Shown here piece after piece: positions 22,540 through 32,276 of a DNA stretch of 36,032 nt. Numbering within the stretch: the first letter of the stretch is position 1; every line of letters starts with the position of its first letter. The notes under the pieces were generated by a model that ran no database searches, had not been told where the DNA came from, and saw only the letters and a list, made by a program, of their open reading frames with translations. The translations under genes were made by a program, and so were the position numbers. Source of the stretch: a virus; the IMG/VR virus record IMGVR_UViG_3300008267_000750, positions 1 through 36,032 of that record, one strand, 5' to 3'.

Positions 22540-22779
22540 TTGAAAGCTCAAAATATATCAGGAAGAAGGATCAAAGTTGAGTATGGGTTCAGAAATATCA
22601 GAAAAAGAGAACTTTTGGAGCCCGGACAAATCATCGAAATCGATGAATTTGATCAAGATTATCTGAATAAATTGGGTGTTTTTAGGATGGGAGAAATGAT
22701 AATAATTAATGAGGAACCAATCGATAAAATGGCTCAAGCAAAAAAAGATGCTGAACAATATATAAACCAAAATAAATAA
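22540..22779 (+). CDS. Small phage protein (79 aa), probable structural accessory
   Basis: 79 aa from a TTG start; there is an in-frame TGA at 22528 and no ATG in between, so TTG is the only plausible start (preceded by AGGA). It is beta-rich with SGRRIKVEYGFRNIRKRELL, EPGQIIEIDEFDQDYLNKLG and a charged helical end (MAQAKKDAEQYINQNK). No family recognised. It is located directly upstream of the first sheath gene, so a tail-assembly role is a guess. Confidence 0.55.
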   Translation: MKAQNISGRRIKVEYGFRNIRKRELLEPGQIIEIDEFDQDYLNKLGVFRMGEMIIINEEPIDKMAQAKKDAEQYINQNK

Positions 22780-22804
22780 ACAAAAAAATTAAATATAAAA
22801 ATAA

Positions 22805-25041
22805 ATGGCACAAACAGTATTCGTTTCACCGGGAGTATACACAAGAGAGCAAGATTTCACATTCTTCGCTTCAAGAATAGGTTTAACCAGACTTGGATTG
22901 GTCGGTTTAACGCCCAAAGGTCCTGCTTTTGAACCAATAAAAATTGCTTCATCAGAAGGGTTTTCTAATAGATTTGGTAATCCAAACTCTGATTATCCTT
23001 TAACATATGTTGCATACAGATTTTTATCACAATCATCTGAATTGACTCTTACAAGAGTACTTGGTAAGGTTGGTTATTCAGGTTCAAATGCATGGTTGAT
23101 AACTTCGGAGGCTTCTGCATATGAGTGGAGTGGTACTACGCTATCTGTTATCAAAAGTAAAAAAGATCCGAATACTGGAAATTTTTATTATACTGGTTCT
23201 ACAGATTTAACATTATTTGGAACAAGTACTTTATTAAATTCATTTGGAATTTCTGGAACAACAGGACCTATCACTGGATTTTCTAGTTCAGCTATAACTG
23301 TATCACTTAATGAAGCTGATGATACTTATATTTTGAAATTAGTGGGTCAAACCCCTAAAAGTTTTGATGGTGATACTGGTTTTTATGTAGATTCAATTTT
23401 CCCACACTTAATTGGTCAATGTGCTACATATACAGCATCAACAATTGCTGGTAACATAGGAACAGCATTGACAACTTCATTTGAATTTAAGTCAAATGAT
23501 GCATATAAGGATTATACAGAACAATTCAGGAATTCTATAACTCCAATGATTGTTGGTCAGGTTGTAGGAAGTACGGTTAGGGATTTGTTTAAAGTTGAAA
23601 CTATATCTGATGGTGATGCTTCTGCTGCAGAAATAAAAGTTTCTTTTGTAAACTTAGATCCTGCCAATAATACATTTGATTTAGTTGTAAGAAGATTTTT
23701 CGACACTGATGCAAGTACTTTGACTAGTGGTAGATTAGAATTGTTCCGTCAATGTACAATGGATAGAACTAAGCCAAACTTTGTTGGTAAAATGATAGGT
23801 ACAACGGATGAAATATATCCAAGACAATCAAATTACATAACAATAACTTTAGCAGATAATTTCCCACAAGATCAAGTTCCTGCTGGTTTCAGAGGTTATA
23901 CATTAAGAACTGGCACAACTGCTAATGTTCCTCAAATTCTTTATAAAACAAGTTACCTTTCTTCAGATACTGTTTCTAAAACATATTTAGGTTGTTCTGA
24001 ATTAGCATATACTGGTTTAACATCTGTTGTTGTAGGTGTAAAAAATGCAATACAAACTTTAGAAAAAGATATTTTTAAATTCCAAGGTTCTGATTCAACA
24101 GATGTAGCTACTGTTAAAGGTTTTCATATGGAAAGCACAGCTCCAACATCTACTTTCTATACTGGTATTGAAACAAGTTTGACTGATTATGAAAAACCAG
24201 AAAGAAAATTCACAGTAGCTCCTTTTGGTGGATTTGATGGATGGCAACCTTATACAATTCCAACCTTCACTAATGATGTTGCTGATGAAGACAATTTAGA
24301 CGCATTTAAACTTTGTGTTGATTTAATGGCACCACCTGAGTCTGTGGATATAAATGTATTTGCTGCTCCAGATGTAAATTATTCAGATAATTTGAATGCT
24401 GTTAATTATTGCTTGACTATGGTTGAAGATAGAGCAGACTCTATATATGTAATAGAAAGTCCAAGATTGTCTACTGATTCTGCAAAAGCAACCGCTTCAC
24501 AAGCTGCTGCTGCTGTAGAAGAATCTGGTATTGATTCTAGTTATGCAGCTACATATTGGCCTTGGATTCAAATTGAAGACCCAACAAGTAATAAATTCAT
24601 TTATATTTCTCCAACTTCAGAAGTTGTAAAAAATATAGCTTTAACTGATAATATTGCATATTCTTGGTACGCACCAGCAGGTCTAAATAGAGGTCAAGTG
24701 ACTTGTGTTAGAGCTGACATAAATCTCTCTAGAGATGATCGTGATACTTTGTATTTAGAAGATTAGTTGCAGCTGCTTCACAGACATTGTTATTCGAACC
24801 AAACGATCAAACAGTGCGTGACCAATTCTTAGCAAAAGTTGAGCCTATATTGTTACAAATACAAAATCAGAGAGGTATATTCGCATATAAAGTTACAGTA
24901 GATGATTTTAATACAGCTACTGAAGATTCTGATAGAAATACTTTAACTGGTAAAATAGCAATTAAACCTACACCGGCTCTTGAATTTATAGATCTTACAT
25001 TCCAAGTTCTTCCTACTGGAGCAAATTTTGAAGATTTCTAA
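22805..25041 (+). pseudogene. Tail sheath protein, copy 1, interrupted by a deletion/frameshift
   Basis: A contractile-tail sheath (T4 gp18-like). The N-terminal frame runs 22805-24766 (653 aa), beginning MAQTVFVSPGVYTREQDFTF with the conserved P-G-V-Y start. It ends ...DDRDTLYLED* just where copy 2 continues with the conserved sheath core (NINPINTTIQEGVTIQGQ, SALDRINVRRLL). Relative to copy 2 about 124 nt are missing near 24757, and the frame shifts. The C-terminal part continues in another frame to 25041 (LLFEPNDQTVRDQF ... PTGANFEDF), with FRRLVAAASQ just before it. The truncated product would lack the most conserved C-terminal region needed for sheath assembly. Either the gene is broken or the sequence has an error here. 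The residual C-terminal frame is intact, which suggests the lesion is recent. Confidence 0.85.
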
Positions 25042-25094
25042 AAAAATCAAAAAAATAAAAAATAATAACATAAAATATAAAAATATAAAAATAA

Positions 25095-27669
25095 ATGGCA
25101 CAAACAGTATTCGTTTCACCGGGAGTATATACAAGAGAGCAAGATTTCACGTTCTTCGCTTCAAGAATAGGTATAACTAGATTGGGAATGGTGGGATTAA
25201 CCTTAAAAGGTCCCGCATTTGAACCAGTAAAAGTTCCATCACAAGAGAATTTCTTGTTCAGATTTGGTGGTACCAATCCAGATTATCCTTTGCCTTACGT
25301 GGCAAATGCATTTTTGAATCAATCGTCTGAGTTGACGATGACAAGAGTGTTAGGAAAAGTTGGTTTCACAAATTCTCCTGCATGGATCATCTCTGCACCT
25401 ACTGGAGCTTTATATTCTGGTACAACATCTAGATCTGGAATAACTTTTAATGCAAATACCACATCAGTTATAAACTTTACAATTAATACAAAATATTCAC
25501 TTCAGTGGTTCTGTAACAACAGCTGTTTATTCTGCAGCATTCAATGTTGTAGCATCTTCGCTTGGTATTATATCTACTGGTGGTAATGGGACTGATTTGA
25601 TAATTCCAGATACTTTCTCATTGAACAGTAACGTAAGTATATCGAATGACTATTCTGGAGCAACTTTATGTGTTATTAGAAGTAAAAAAGATGGAAATGG
25701 TACTCCATATTATTCGGCAGAAACAGATTTGACTGTGTCTGGTTTAGGATCTCCTCTAGGTGTATTTAGTTTATCCGGTGGATCTAATACACCATTGACT
25801 GCTTTAACTAATTCAACTCTTAATGTTTCTTTAGATGAAACACAAAAAAGTTATATAGTAAATTCTTTAGGTACTAATCCAAAAAATGTAGCAGGCGATT
25901 ATGGTTTATTTGTTGATGTTGTGACACCTCATTTTATAAGACAAGCATTTTCGGCAGGAACTTTAAATCTACTTGAAGGTTTATCGTATTCCAATACGGT
26001 TAATTTTACAAATTTTGCAGATTCATATAAGAATTCTACAACACCGATGATTGTTTCAAAAGTTATAGGTTCATCAGTAAGAGATATGTTTTATTTTGAA
26101 ACAGTTTCTGATGGAGATGCCTCATCTAGAGAAATAAAAATTTCTATAGCTAATATAGACAACACAAATAAAGTATTTGATGTTGTTATTCGTAAATTCG
26201 AGGATACAGATGCTAATACTTTAACTAATGGAAGATTGGAATTATATAGGGGTCTTACAATGGATGACACTCAGCCGAATTTCATAGGTAAAGCAATAGG
26301 TACAACAGATGAAACATATCCAAGAGTTTCCCAATTCGTAACTGTGACTTTGGCTGATAATTTCCCAAGAAACACAGTTCCGGCAGGTTTTAAAGGTTAC
26401 AATTTGAGAACATTCGCAGATTCAGGTTTAACTTCTACTCAATTATTATACAAAACATCATATGCTGCTACTGATACTGTTTCTAAAACATATTTAGGAA
26501 TTTCTGAATTAGCTTATACTTTGTTTACTGCTAATTTAGTAGGTCAAAAGGCTTCAATAAAATCAATAGAAGCAGATTTATTTAAGTATCAAGGTGCTAT
26601 CACAACTGGTGTTACAACAATAAAAGGCTTCCACATGGAAAGTGGTGCAACAACAGATTTGTTTGTAACTGGTACAAAAGGCTCTATTTCAGATTATACA
26701 AAATCTCAGGCTAAATTCACTGTAGCTCCGGCTGGTGGTTTCGACGGATGGAATCAATTTAGAACAGTTACATTTACTGATGACGCTAATGATTTAGACA
26801 ACGTTCAAGCATTCAAAGATGCTGTAGATTTAATGGCAATCCCTGAAACAGTAGATGTTAATTTATTTGCCACTCCTGATTTAAATTGGTTTGATCATTA
26901 TAAATCAGTAGAACATTCATTGACAATGGTTGAAAATAGAGCTGATGCAGTTTATATTATAGATGCTCCTCGTTATGCATCTGATGGTTCTCAAGATAGT
27001 GCTGCAATAGCAACCGATTTACAAGGAGTAGGATTAGATTCAAATTATGCAGCAACATACTGGCCTTGGATTCAAATTTTCGACGCTACATATCAACAAT
27101 TTGTATTTACTTCTCCAACATCTCAAGTTGTTAAAAGCATAGCATTAACTGATAACATTGCTTATCCATGGTTTGCACCTGCTGGTTTAACAAGAGGTAA
27201 AGTTGATTGTGTGAAAGCTGATGTTAAATTAACTAGAGATGATAGAGATAATCTTTATGATGTAAATATCAACCCTATAAACACAACAATTCAAGAAGGT
27301 GTTACAATTCAAGGTCAAAAAACTCTTCAGGTTAAGCAATCTGCTCTTGATAGAATTAACGTAAGAAGACTCTTGTTGCAAGTTCGCAGATTGATTGCTG
27401 CAGCTTCTCAGACCTTGTTATTCGAACCTAACGATCAGACTGTACGTGACCAGTTCTTAGCTAAAGTTGAACCTTTGTTATTACAAATTCAAAACCAAAG
27501 AGGTCTTGCAGGATTCAGAGTAGTAGTTGACGATTTTAATAATGCTTCTGTAGATAGTGATAGAAATACCTTAACTGGTAAGATTCAAATCAAGCCTACT
27601 CCAGCTCTCGAATTCATTGACTTAACTTTCCAAGTTCTTCCTACTGGTGCTAATTTTGAAGACTTTTAA
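25095..27669 (+). CDS. Tail sheath protein, copy 2 (frame broken once near 25490)
   Basis: T4 gp18-like sheath. Frame 1 (25095-25586) starts MAQTVFVSPGVYTREQDFTF and the sense sequence is good to about INFTINTK; then it reads nonsense. The frame continues from HFSGSVTTAVYSAAFNVVAS in another frame to the stop at 27669. Dropping one A from the AAAA run at 25490-25493 joins the two parts into about 857 aa. The rest is complete: conserved core NINPINTTIQEGVTIQGQ, SALDRINVRRLLLQVRRLI, and C-terminus PTGANFEDF. It is larger than copy 1 by an extra Ser/Thr-rich loop around residues 110-175. This is the more nearly complete sheath in the window and probably the functional one if the extra A is a sequencing artefact. 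Confidence 0.85.
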
Positions 27670-27690
27670 TAAATAAAAGTTTTATAAAGA

Positions 27691-27719
27691 AAAGGGATCT
27701 GAAAAGGTCCCTTTTTTTA
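27691..27719 (+). terminator. Rho-independent terminator after the sheath genes
   Basis: A 9-bp stem (AAAGGGATC 27691-27699 with GGTCCCTTT 27706-27714, one G-U), 6-nt loop and T-run, 21 nt after the sheath stop. Confidence 0.85.
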
Positions 27720-27770
27720 TTTTATGTATGAAAGTATTCACTATTTTTTTATATAAATTATTTTTATTAT

Positions 27771-28112
27771 GTGTCAAATAAAAATAAAATTATTTATTTA
27801 TTTTTCATTCCTGAATTGAATATAAGTAAGATTGGAATAAGCAGAAATGCTACTAAAAGATTAAGTCAATTACAAACTGGTTGTCCTTATCAAATACAAT
27901 TAATTAAAACATATAGTTCAGAATTTTCTACTAAAATTGAAAGAGTATTACATAGGTCATTCAGAACAAAAAAAGTTGATTCGTTTGAATATGCCTTGTT
28001 AGGAGAATGGTTTAATTTAGAAATAGATTCAATATTAAAATTCGAGGAAATTTGCTCTGAAATAGAGAAAAATATTATCTATTTAAAGAAAGAAAACAAT
28101 CCTTTTCTATGA
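27771..28112 (+). CDS. T5orf172/GIY-YIG-like (Mug113-type) protein
   Basis: 113 aa from a GTG start. The pattern IIYLFFIPELNISKIGISRN, KRLSQLQTGCPYQIQLIKTY, an E-R-V-L-H helix and GEWFNLE near 84-90 is that of the T5orf172 / Mug113 domain, a relative of the GIY-YIG nuclease fold that is common in phages. The canonical GIY-YIG start is replaced by IYLF...KIGIS, as is usual for this family. It lies alone between the sheath terminator and the Vsr-like gene, overlapping it by 6 nt at their ends. It is probably a homing-type or DNA-processing nuclease; substrate unknown. The ATG at 27770 is out of frame with it, so GTG is used. Confidence 0.7.
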   Translation: MSNKNKIIYLFFIPELNISKIGISRNATKRLSQLQTGCPYQIQLIKTYSSEFSTKIERVLHRSFRTKKVDSFEYALLGEWFNLEIDSILKFEEICSEIEKNIIYLKKENNPFL

Positions 28113-29834
28113 TATGTGAAGTACAAATTTCATACTTCCGCAATCCCAAATTCTATCCATTCTATTTTTTTTTGCTATTTGCCATTCAGTCAATTCAGAA
28201 TTTTCATTGAATAATTTTATTAATTTTTGTTTATTATATTTGAAACGGTGATATCTTATAAAATAGTTACTTTTTTCGAAGTAAAAATAATTAGGTTTAG
28301 TTGTATTGATATATTCGAAATTGCATTTATGGTAAACAGTATTTTCCGGATTTAAACCACTCCAACGACAATCTGCATAAGTGAAAATCTCTTTAGTTTC
28401 AGGATTGTTTTTTAAAAAATGATTTAAAAGTTTTTCAAAACCCCCAATAATATTATAGTCAATTTTAGAGCAAAAACGAGATAATTCTACTGAATTTTCT
28501 TTGTCCTGATTATTTTTTAATTTGTTTCCAAGGGCTAGTCTAGGTTTACAAAAAGTCATTACTGAAACAATTTCATTTTTTAAAAATAAACCATAACTTT
28601 TGAAGTTCACATCATTTCCCTGTATATGATTTTCTTCTAAAAATAATTTCTTTTCCATAAATGTGATTTCTTTTATTTCACAATTTCTTGCATAAATTTT
28701 ATTAGGCGTTAAATTCAAATAATTCTTAATTCTACTTTTCACTATATCCTTTTTAAACATCCATTCATCTTCAAAAATATGTATCAATTTAATATTTTCA
28801 TTATTACATAATTGAGATTTTTTTAAATGATAATTGGGAAGTTTGTTTCCACCCATTTCAGAGTGAAAATAATTCCCATTCAATTCAAATGCTATTTTGT
28901 GATCTTGTAAGTAGAAATCTAACTCCAGAGGAGCAATAATTTTTTTTGTATTCTCAACATATTCTAGATTTAGTGAATCTAAAAAATCTTTGAATTCACC
29001 TTGTTGTTTTGAAATGCTAGTTAATGGATAACATCTTCTACAAATTGGTATAGAATCAAAAGACCATTCGAATATATTGTCACATAATTTACAAGTAAGT
29101 TGATATTTCAAATAGTGTAATTTGCCTTCATCTGTCTTTATTCTTAATTTATTGTATTGATTAATATCGAACTTCAAATCATTTTTAGCTAAAATTTCCT
29201 TTATTTTATTTGTTTTGTTTAGCTTTTGGATGCCCAAATAAAGATCAGAGCTAAAATAATAATCTGAATTAAATTTATTTTGGTTTGTTTTTTTTAAATT
29301 ATCTTTGCATTTATCAGTTTGTAAAGTATAATCAACTCCGTATTTATCTCTATTTGTTTGTTTGAGTTTGTCTAAGGACTCTTTAGTTTTGAGGTGATGA
29401 TCAACTTTATATTTATCTAAAGTTGTTTTTTTTGCTTTCTCTCTATTATTAAAATTTGGATCATTATATTTTAATAATTTTGTTTGATCAGATTTTTCTT
29501 TATAATCCTTTATTTTAGATGGGTGTTCTACATCATACTTCTCTTTCAAAGAGCTCTTTATTTTTTCATAATTATTATATTTCTCATCTCCGTATTTTTC
29601 CTTCTTGATTTGTTTTAAATTATCATAATAATTATCAGTTTCAAAAAAACTTTTTTTACCATATTTTTTTTCTATGGTATCAAAAATTTTTTTCATCCTT
29701 TCGTCTTTATGGTTTTTTCTATATAATTCAGTGCATTTTTCACTGCAATTTTTTTTGTTTTTCTTGTTACCAGCATCGAATTCCTTTTTGCATGTTTCAC
29801 AAACTTTAACTCGTTGAATTTTAGGTCTTCCCAT
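28107..29834 (-). CDS. Vsr-like (EDxHD) homing endonuclease
   Basis: 575 aa. An N-terminal zinc finger (C12, C15, C30, C34) is followed by a chain of short repeats with the pattern K-x-K-x-x-x-x-K-Y-G-V (for example KLKQTNRDKYGVDYTLQTDK), a zinc ribbon near 250-272 (CKLCDNIFEW ... CRRC), then the nuclease core: PLELDFYLQDHKIAFELNGN with YFHSE downstream, and HIFEDEWMFKKDIVKSRI. This combination matches the Vsr-like PD-(D/E)xK homing endonucleases (I-Bth0305I type), which cut DNA and spread by homing. It is on the minus strand between sheath and tube genes. The repeats probably make the DNA-recognition arm. Confidence 0.75.
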   Translation of the reverse strand: MGRPKIQRVKVCETCKKEFDAGNKKNKKNCSEKCTELYRKNHKDERMKKIFDTIEKKYGKKSFFETDNYYDNLKQIKKEKYGDEKYNNYEKIKSSLKEKYDVEHPSKIKDYKEKSDQTKLLKYNDPNFNNREKAKKTTLDKYKVDHHLKTKESLDKLKQTNRDKYGVDYTLQTDKCKDNLKKTNQNKFNSDYYFSSDLYLGIQKLNKTNKIKEILAKNDLKFDINQYNKLRIKTDEGKLHYLKYQLTCKLCDNIFEWSFDSIPICRRCYPLTSISKQQGEFKDFLDSLNLEYVENTKKIIAPLELDFYLQDHKIAFELNGNYFHSEMGGNKLPNYHLKKSQLCNNENIKLIHIFEDEWMFKKDIVKSRIKNYLNLTPNKIYARNCEIKEITFMEKKLFLEENHIQGNDVNFKSYGLFLKNEIVSVMTFCKPRLALGNKLKNNQDKENSVELSRFCSKIDYNIIGGFEKLLNHFLKNNPETKEIFTYADCRWSGLNPENTVYHKCNFEYINTTKPNYFYFEKSNYFIRYHRFKYNKQKLIKLFNENSELTEWQIAKKNRMDRIWDCGSMKFVLHIS

Positions 29835-29917
29835 TGTTTTTATATATGATATATAATATTGTGTTAATGTAAATATACATAAAAAAATAAAAAAAACTCA
29901 AATTTTTTTTTTTTACT

Positions 29918-29925
29918 TTATTTAT
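29918..29925 (+). promoter_or_regulatory. Putative phage promoter box (TTATTTAT) for the tube gene
   Basis: TTATTTAT lies 23 nt before the ATG at 29949, downstream of a homing endonuclease gene on the other strand. Confidence 0.35.
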
Positions 29926-29948
29926 TAATAAATAAAAACTTAAATATC

Positions 29949-30440
29949 ATGCCAACACTAATGTTTAGACCGGTTCCAATTGATCAGGAACCTAAAATGA
30001 AAAACAGATTCGTTCTTGAATTTCCTACGGAATTAGGTATTGAATCTTATCTAGTACAGACTTCCAAGAAGCCTTCGATATCAATAGATAAAGTAGATAT
30101 TCCTTACATGAATACTAAAACATACATTGCTGCGAAATACGCTTGGGATGAAATGGATGTTACGTTTATCGATGTTATCGGACCTTCTACGACTCAGAAA
30201 GTAATGGAGTGGGTTCGTTTACATGCTGAATCTACAACTGGTAAAATGGGTTACGCAGTAGGTTACAAGAAAAACCTTGTATTGAAAGCTCTTGATCCAG
30301 TAGGTGTAGAAGTCGAAAAATGGACTCTTGTTGGATGTCAAATAGTTAAAGCATCTTTTGATGATTACGATTATGGTGCAGCAGAACTTGCAAAAGTGAG
30401 CATCACAATCCAACCAGATAGATGTTTATTATCAGCATAA
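29949..30440 (+). CDS. Tail tube protein (T4 gp19-like)
   Basis: 163 aa, the same length as T4 gp19. It forms the inner tail tube through which DNA passes. Motifs of the family are seen: KNRFVLEFPTELGIESYLVQ at the start, SISIDKVDIPYMNTKTYIAA, WDEMDVTFIDVIGPSTTQKV, and a C-terminal LVGCQIVKASFDDYDYGAAE. In most contractile phages the tube gene follows the sheath gene directly; here they are separated by two nuclease genes. A clear terminator follows at 30475-30503. Confidence 0.92.
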   Translation: MPTLMFRPVPIDQEPKMKNRFVLEFPTELGIESYLVQTSKKPSISIDKVDIPYMNTKTYIAAKYAWDEMDVTFIDVIGPSTTQKVMEWVRLHAESTTGKMGYAVGYKKNLVLKALDPVGVEVEKWTLVGCQIVKASFDDYDYGAAELAKVSITIQPDRCLLSA

Positions 30441-30474
30441 TAACAAAATAAAATATTTTCGGTTTTTTATTGTG

Positions 30475-30503
30475 AGCGACACTGAAAAAGTGTCGCTTTT
30501 TTT
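30475..30503 (+). terminator. Rho-independent terminator after the tube gene
   Basis: An 8-bp stem (GCGACACT with AGTGTCGC, 30476-30496), loop GAAAA, T-run of seven. Confidence 0.88.
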
Positions 30504-30534
30504 ATAACTCATAGTCATCAAACCTTTTTTTATT

Positions 30535-30542
30535 CTATTTAT
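30535..30542 (+). promoter_or_regulatory. Putative phage promoter box (CTATTTAT) for the fibre unit
   Basis: CTATTTAT lies 16 nt before the ATG at 30559, directly after the tube terminator, so a promoter is required here. Confidence 0.45.
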
Positions 30543-30558
30543 TTGAAATGAGATATTA

Positions 30559-30960
30559 ATGTCAAAATTAAGAATTTATAAGGAATTTTACAGAATAGAT
30601 TATATAGACGGAGTAAATGATAATTATACATTAATTGACCCATTTTCATTAACCGCAGCAACGTATAATTTTAGTACAAGTCAAGTAGTTGAAAGTTTAA
30701 CAACTACTCAAGAAAGTTTGGGTAATTATTATATTGAATTAAACGGTTCTCTTTACACGTTTCCTACAGTTTATCAAATAATTTGGTATGTAGAATATTT
30801 GAATAATGGAATTGTAAAACAATTGAGAACTAAATTCTTATTTGATCCTGTTAAAAATTATATAATTTCTGAATTGGATATAGAATTTTCTAAATATGTA
30901 AATATAAATTATGAAATAAGCAATTCTGTTCCTTTAGATTATGAAATTAAAATAAATTAA
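30559..30960 (+). CDS. Small beta-rich structural protein (133 aa)
   Basis: 133 aa, beta-rich and Tyr/Asn-rich (IDYIDGVNDNYTLIDPF, NYYIELNGSLYTFPTVYQII, and a C-terminal VNINYEISNSVPLDYEIKIN). It has no signal peptide. Its position in front of the BppU-like gene suggests a baseplate or fibre attachment protein; no family is recognised. Confidence 0.5.
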   Translation: MSKLRIYKEFYRIDYIDGVNDNYTLIDPFSLTAATYNFSTSQVVESLTTTQESLGNYYIELNGSLYTFPTVYQIIWYVEYLNNGIVKQLRTKFLFDPVKNYIISELDIEFSKYVNINYEISNSVPLDYEIKIN

Positions 30961-30961
30961 G

Positions 30962-31315
30962 ATGAACCAAAAACCATTTATAATAAAAAGAAATGATACA
31001 TTGCCAGATTTGCAAATAAACATTAAAACAAGAAGTTGTATAAATGCCATTATACCTTTTGATTTGTCTAATGTAACAGGTTGCACATTTTCAATGATAG
31101 ATGAGTGTGGTTCTGTTGTAATAGCTTCTAATACGGCTCAAGTAATTAATGCATCAGCTGGAACAGTTCAATATACTTGGTTGGAAGGGGATACAAGTAT
31201 GAGTGGTAAATTTCAAGGAGAATTTGAATTGTTTTTTGACGATGGAAAAAAAATATCCATACCTAGCTTAGGGGGAATTGAAATATTCATAGATCAAGAT
31301 ATTAATAATTTATAA
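30962..31315 (+). CDS. Baseplate upper protein-type (BppU N-terminal domain-like) protein
   Basis: 117 aa. The start FIIKRNDTLPDLQINIKTRS and the later blocks FDLSNVTGCTFSMIDECGSV, AGTVQYTWLEGDTSMSGKF and QGEFELFFDDGKKISIPSLG fit the BppU / baseplate adaptor domain found at fibre bases (pattern N-D-T-x-P, V-x-Y-x-W, G-D-T, E-F, P). It probably joins fibres to the baseplate. It follows the previous gene by 1 nt and precedes a fibre gene by 9 nt. Confidence 0.6.
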   Translation: MNQKPFIIKRNDTLPDLQINIKTRSCINAIIPFDLSNVTGCTFSMIDECGSVVIASNTAQVINASAGTVQYTWLEGDTSMSGKFQGEFELFFDDGKKISIPSLGGIEIFIDQDINNL

Positions 31316-31324
31316 ATAGAATAG

Positions 31325-32269
31325 ATGTCCGGTTATTACATAATACCTGTTGTTGGTGGTTCACAATTTAGCGGAGGTACAGTATCTGGAGATACTAACT
31401 TTTTGTCTAATTTATCAGCTAATACTTTTTATTTAACCAATACACCCAATAACAATAATTCATCTAATTATGTACTTGTTTATAATAACACAACAAATGT
31501 AATTGAATACCGAGACGCATCCTCGATTGGAGTGTTGGGTAATTTCTTACCAATAAGTGGTGGGACTTTGACAGGTCAATTAAACGTACCTTCAATTTCT
31601 GGAAGTTCAATAACTGGATTTACTTTTTATTCAGGATCAACTCCTTTACAAAATATATTCCCTTACAGTGGAACAAATATAGGATCAGGATCAACTGGAA
31701 TTTTTGCTCAGAAAAATAATGATTTATTAGAATTTAAAACCTTATCTGCTGGAACAAAAGTTTCAATAACAGGAACCTCTGATACTGTAATTATTTCAAC
31801 ATCCGGAATAAATAACTATTATATCCAAACCATTGCACCATCTGGAACTACAAATTCTCCACTATACGATGGAGATAGATGGTTCAATACAGTTAACGGT
31901 TTAGAGTTTGTTTACATAGATGATGGTAATTCTTCCCAATGGGTTGAGATTTTTGCTGCGACACCACAGTATGAAAATTACGGAACTTATGAAATAAATG
32001 TAAACTCTTTTAATTTATCATTCGATTATTTTTATTATGGAATTATTTATGATGGGGCAGTAAATTTATACTTACCGTCTTGCACTGGTTTAGATGGTAA
32101 AAAATTAACTATAAAAGATGAATTAGGAAATTGTAATCAATTAGGAAAAAGAATAAGAATATCTGGAGCAACAGGAGAAAATATAGATGGAAATAATTAT
32201 GTGGATATGGCAATATCAAAAATGGCTTTACAAGTAATATCAAGATCAAATAACTGGTATATAATATAA
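31325..32269 (+). CDS. Tail fibre protein (314 aa)
   Basis: 314 aa. It is Gly/Ser/Thr-rich with SGGTLTGQLNVPSISGSSIT (about 78-97), the usual fibre repeat motif (S-G-G-T-L-T-G-x-L-x-V), then IAPSGTTNSPLYDGDRWFNT (fibre-type D-G-D-x-W-F-N) and a C-terminal beta-rich domain ending RISGATGENIDGNNYVDMAI. Such fibre proteins form trimers on the baseplate. It sits 9 nt after the BppU-like gene. Confidence 0.7.
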   Translation: MSGYYIIPVVGGSQFSGGTVSGDTNFLSNLSANTFYLTNTPNNNNSSNYVLVYNNTTNVIEYRDASSIGVLGNFLPISGGTLTGQLNVPSISGSSITGFTFYSGSTPLQNIFPYSGTNIGSGSTGIFAQKNNDLLEFKTLSAGTKVSITGTSDTVIISTSGINNYYIQTIAPSGTTNSPLYDGDRWFNTVNGLEFVYIDDGNSSQWVEIFAATPQYENYGTYEINVNSFNLSFDYFYYGIIYDGAVNLYLPSCTGLDGKKLTIKDELGNCNQLGKRIRISGATGENIDGNNYVDMAISKMALQVISRSNNWYII

Positions 32270-32276
32270 AAAATAA

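Noticed and set aside
24787-25041. Separate short gene after sheath copy 1 (starting at a TTG)
   Set aside because: It is the C-terminal end of sheath copy 1, displaced by the frameshift; the conserved FRRLVAAASQ stretch just upstream reads in the same frame and has no start codon context.
25480-25600. Programmed ribosomal frameshift in sheath copy 2
   Set aside because: No classic slippery heptamer or pseudoknot is evident; a single extra A in an A-run explains it more simply.
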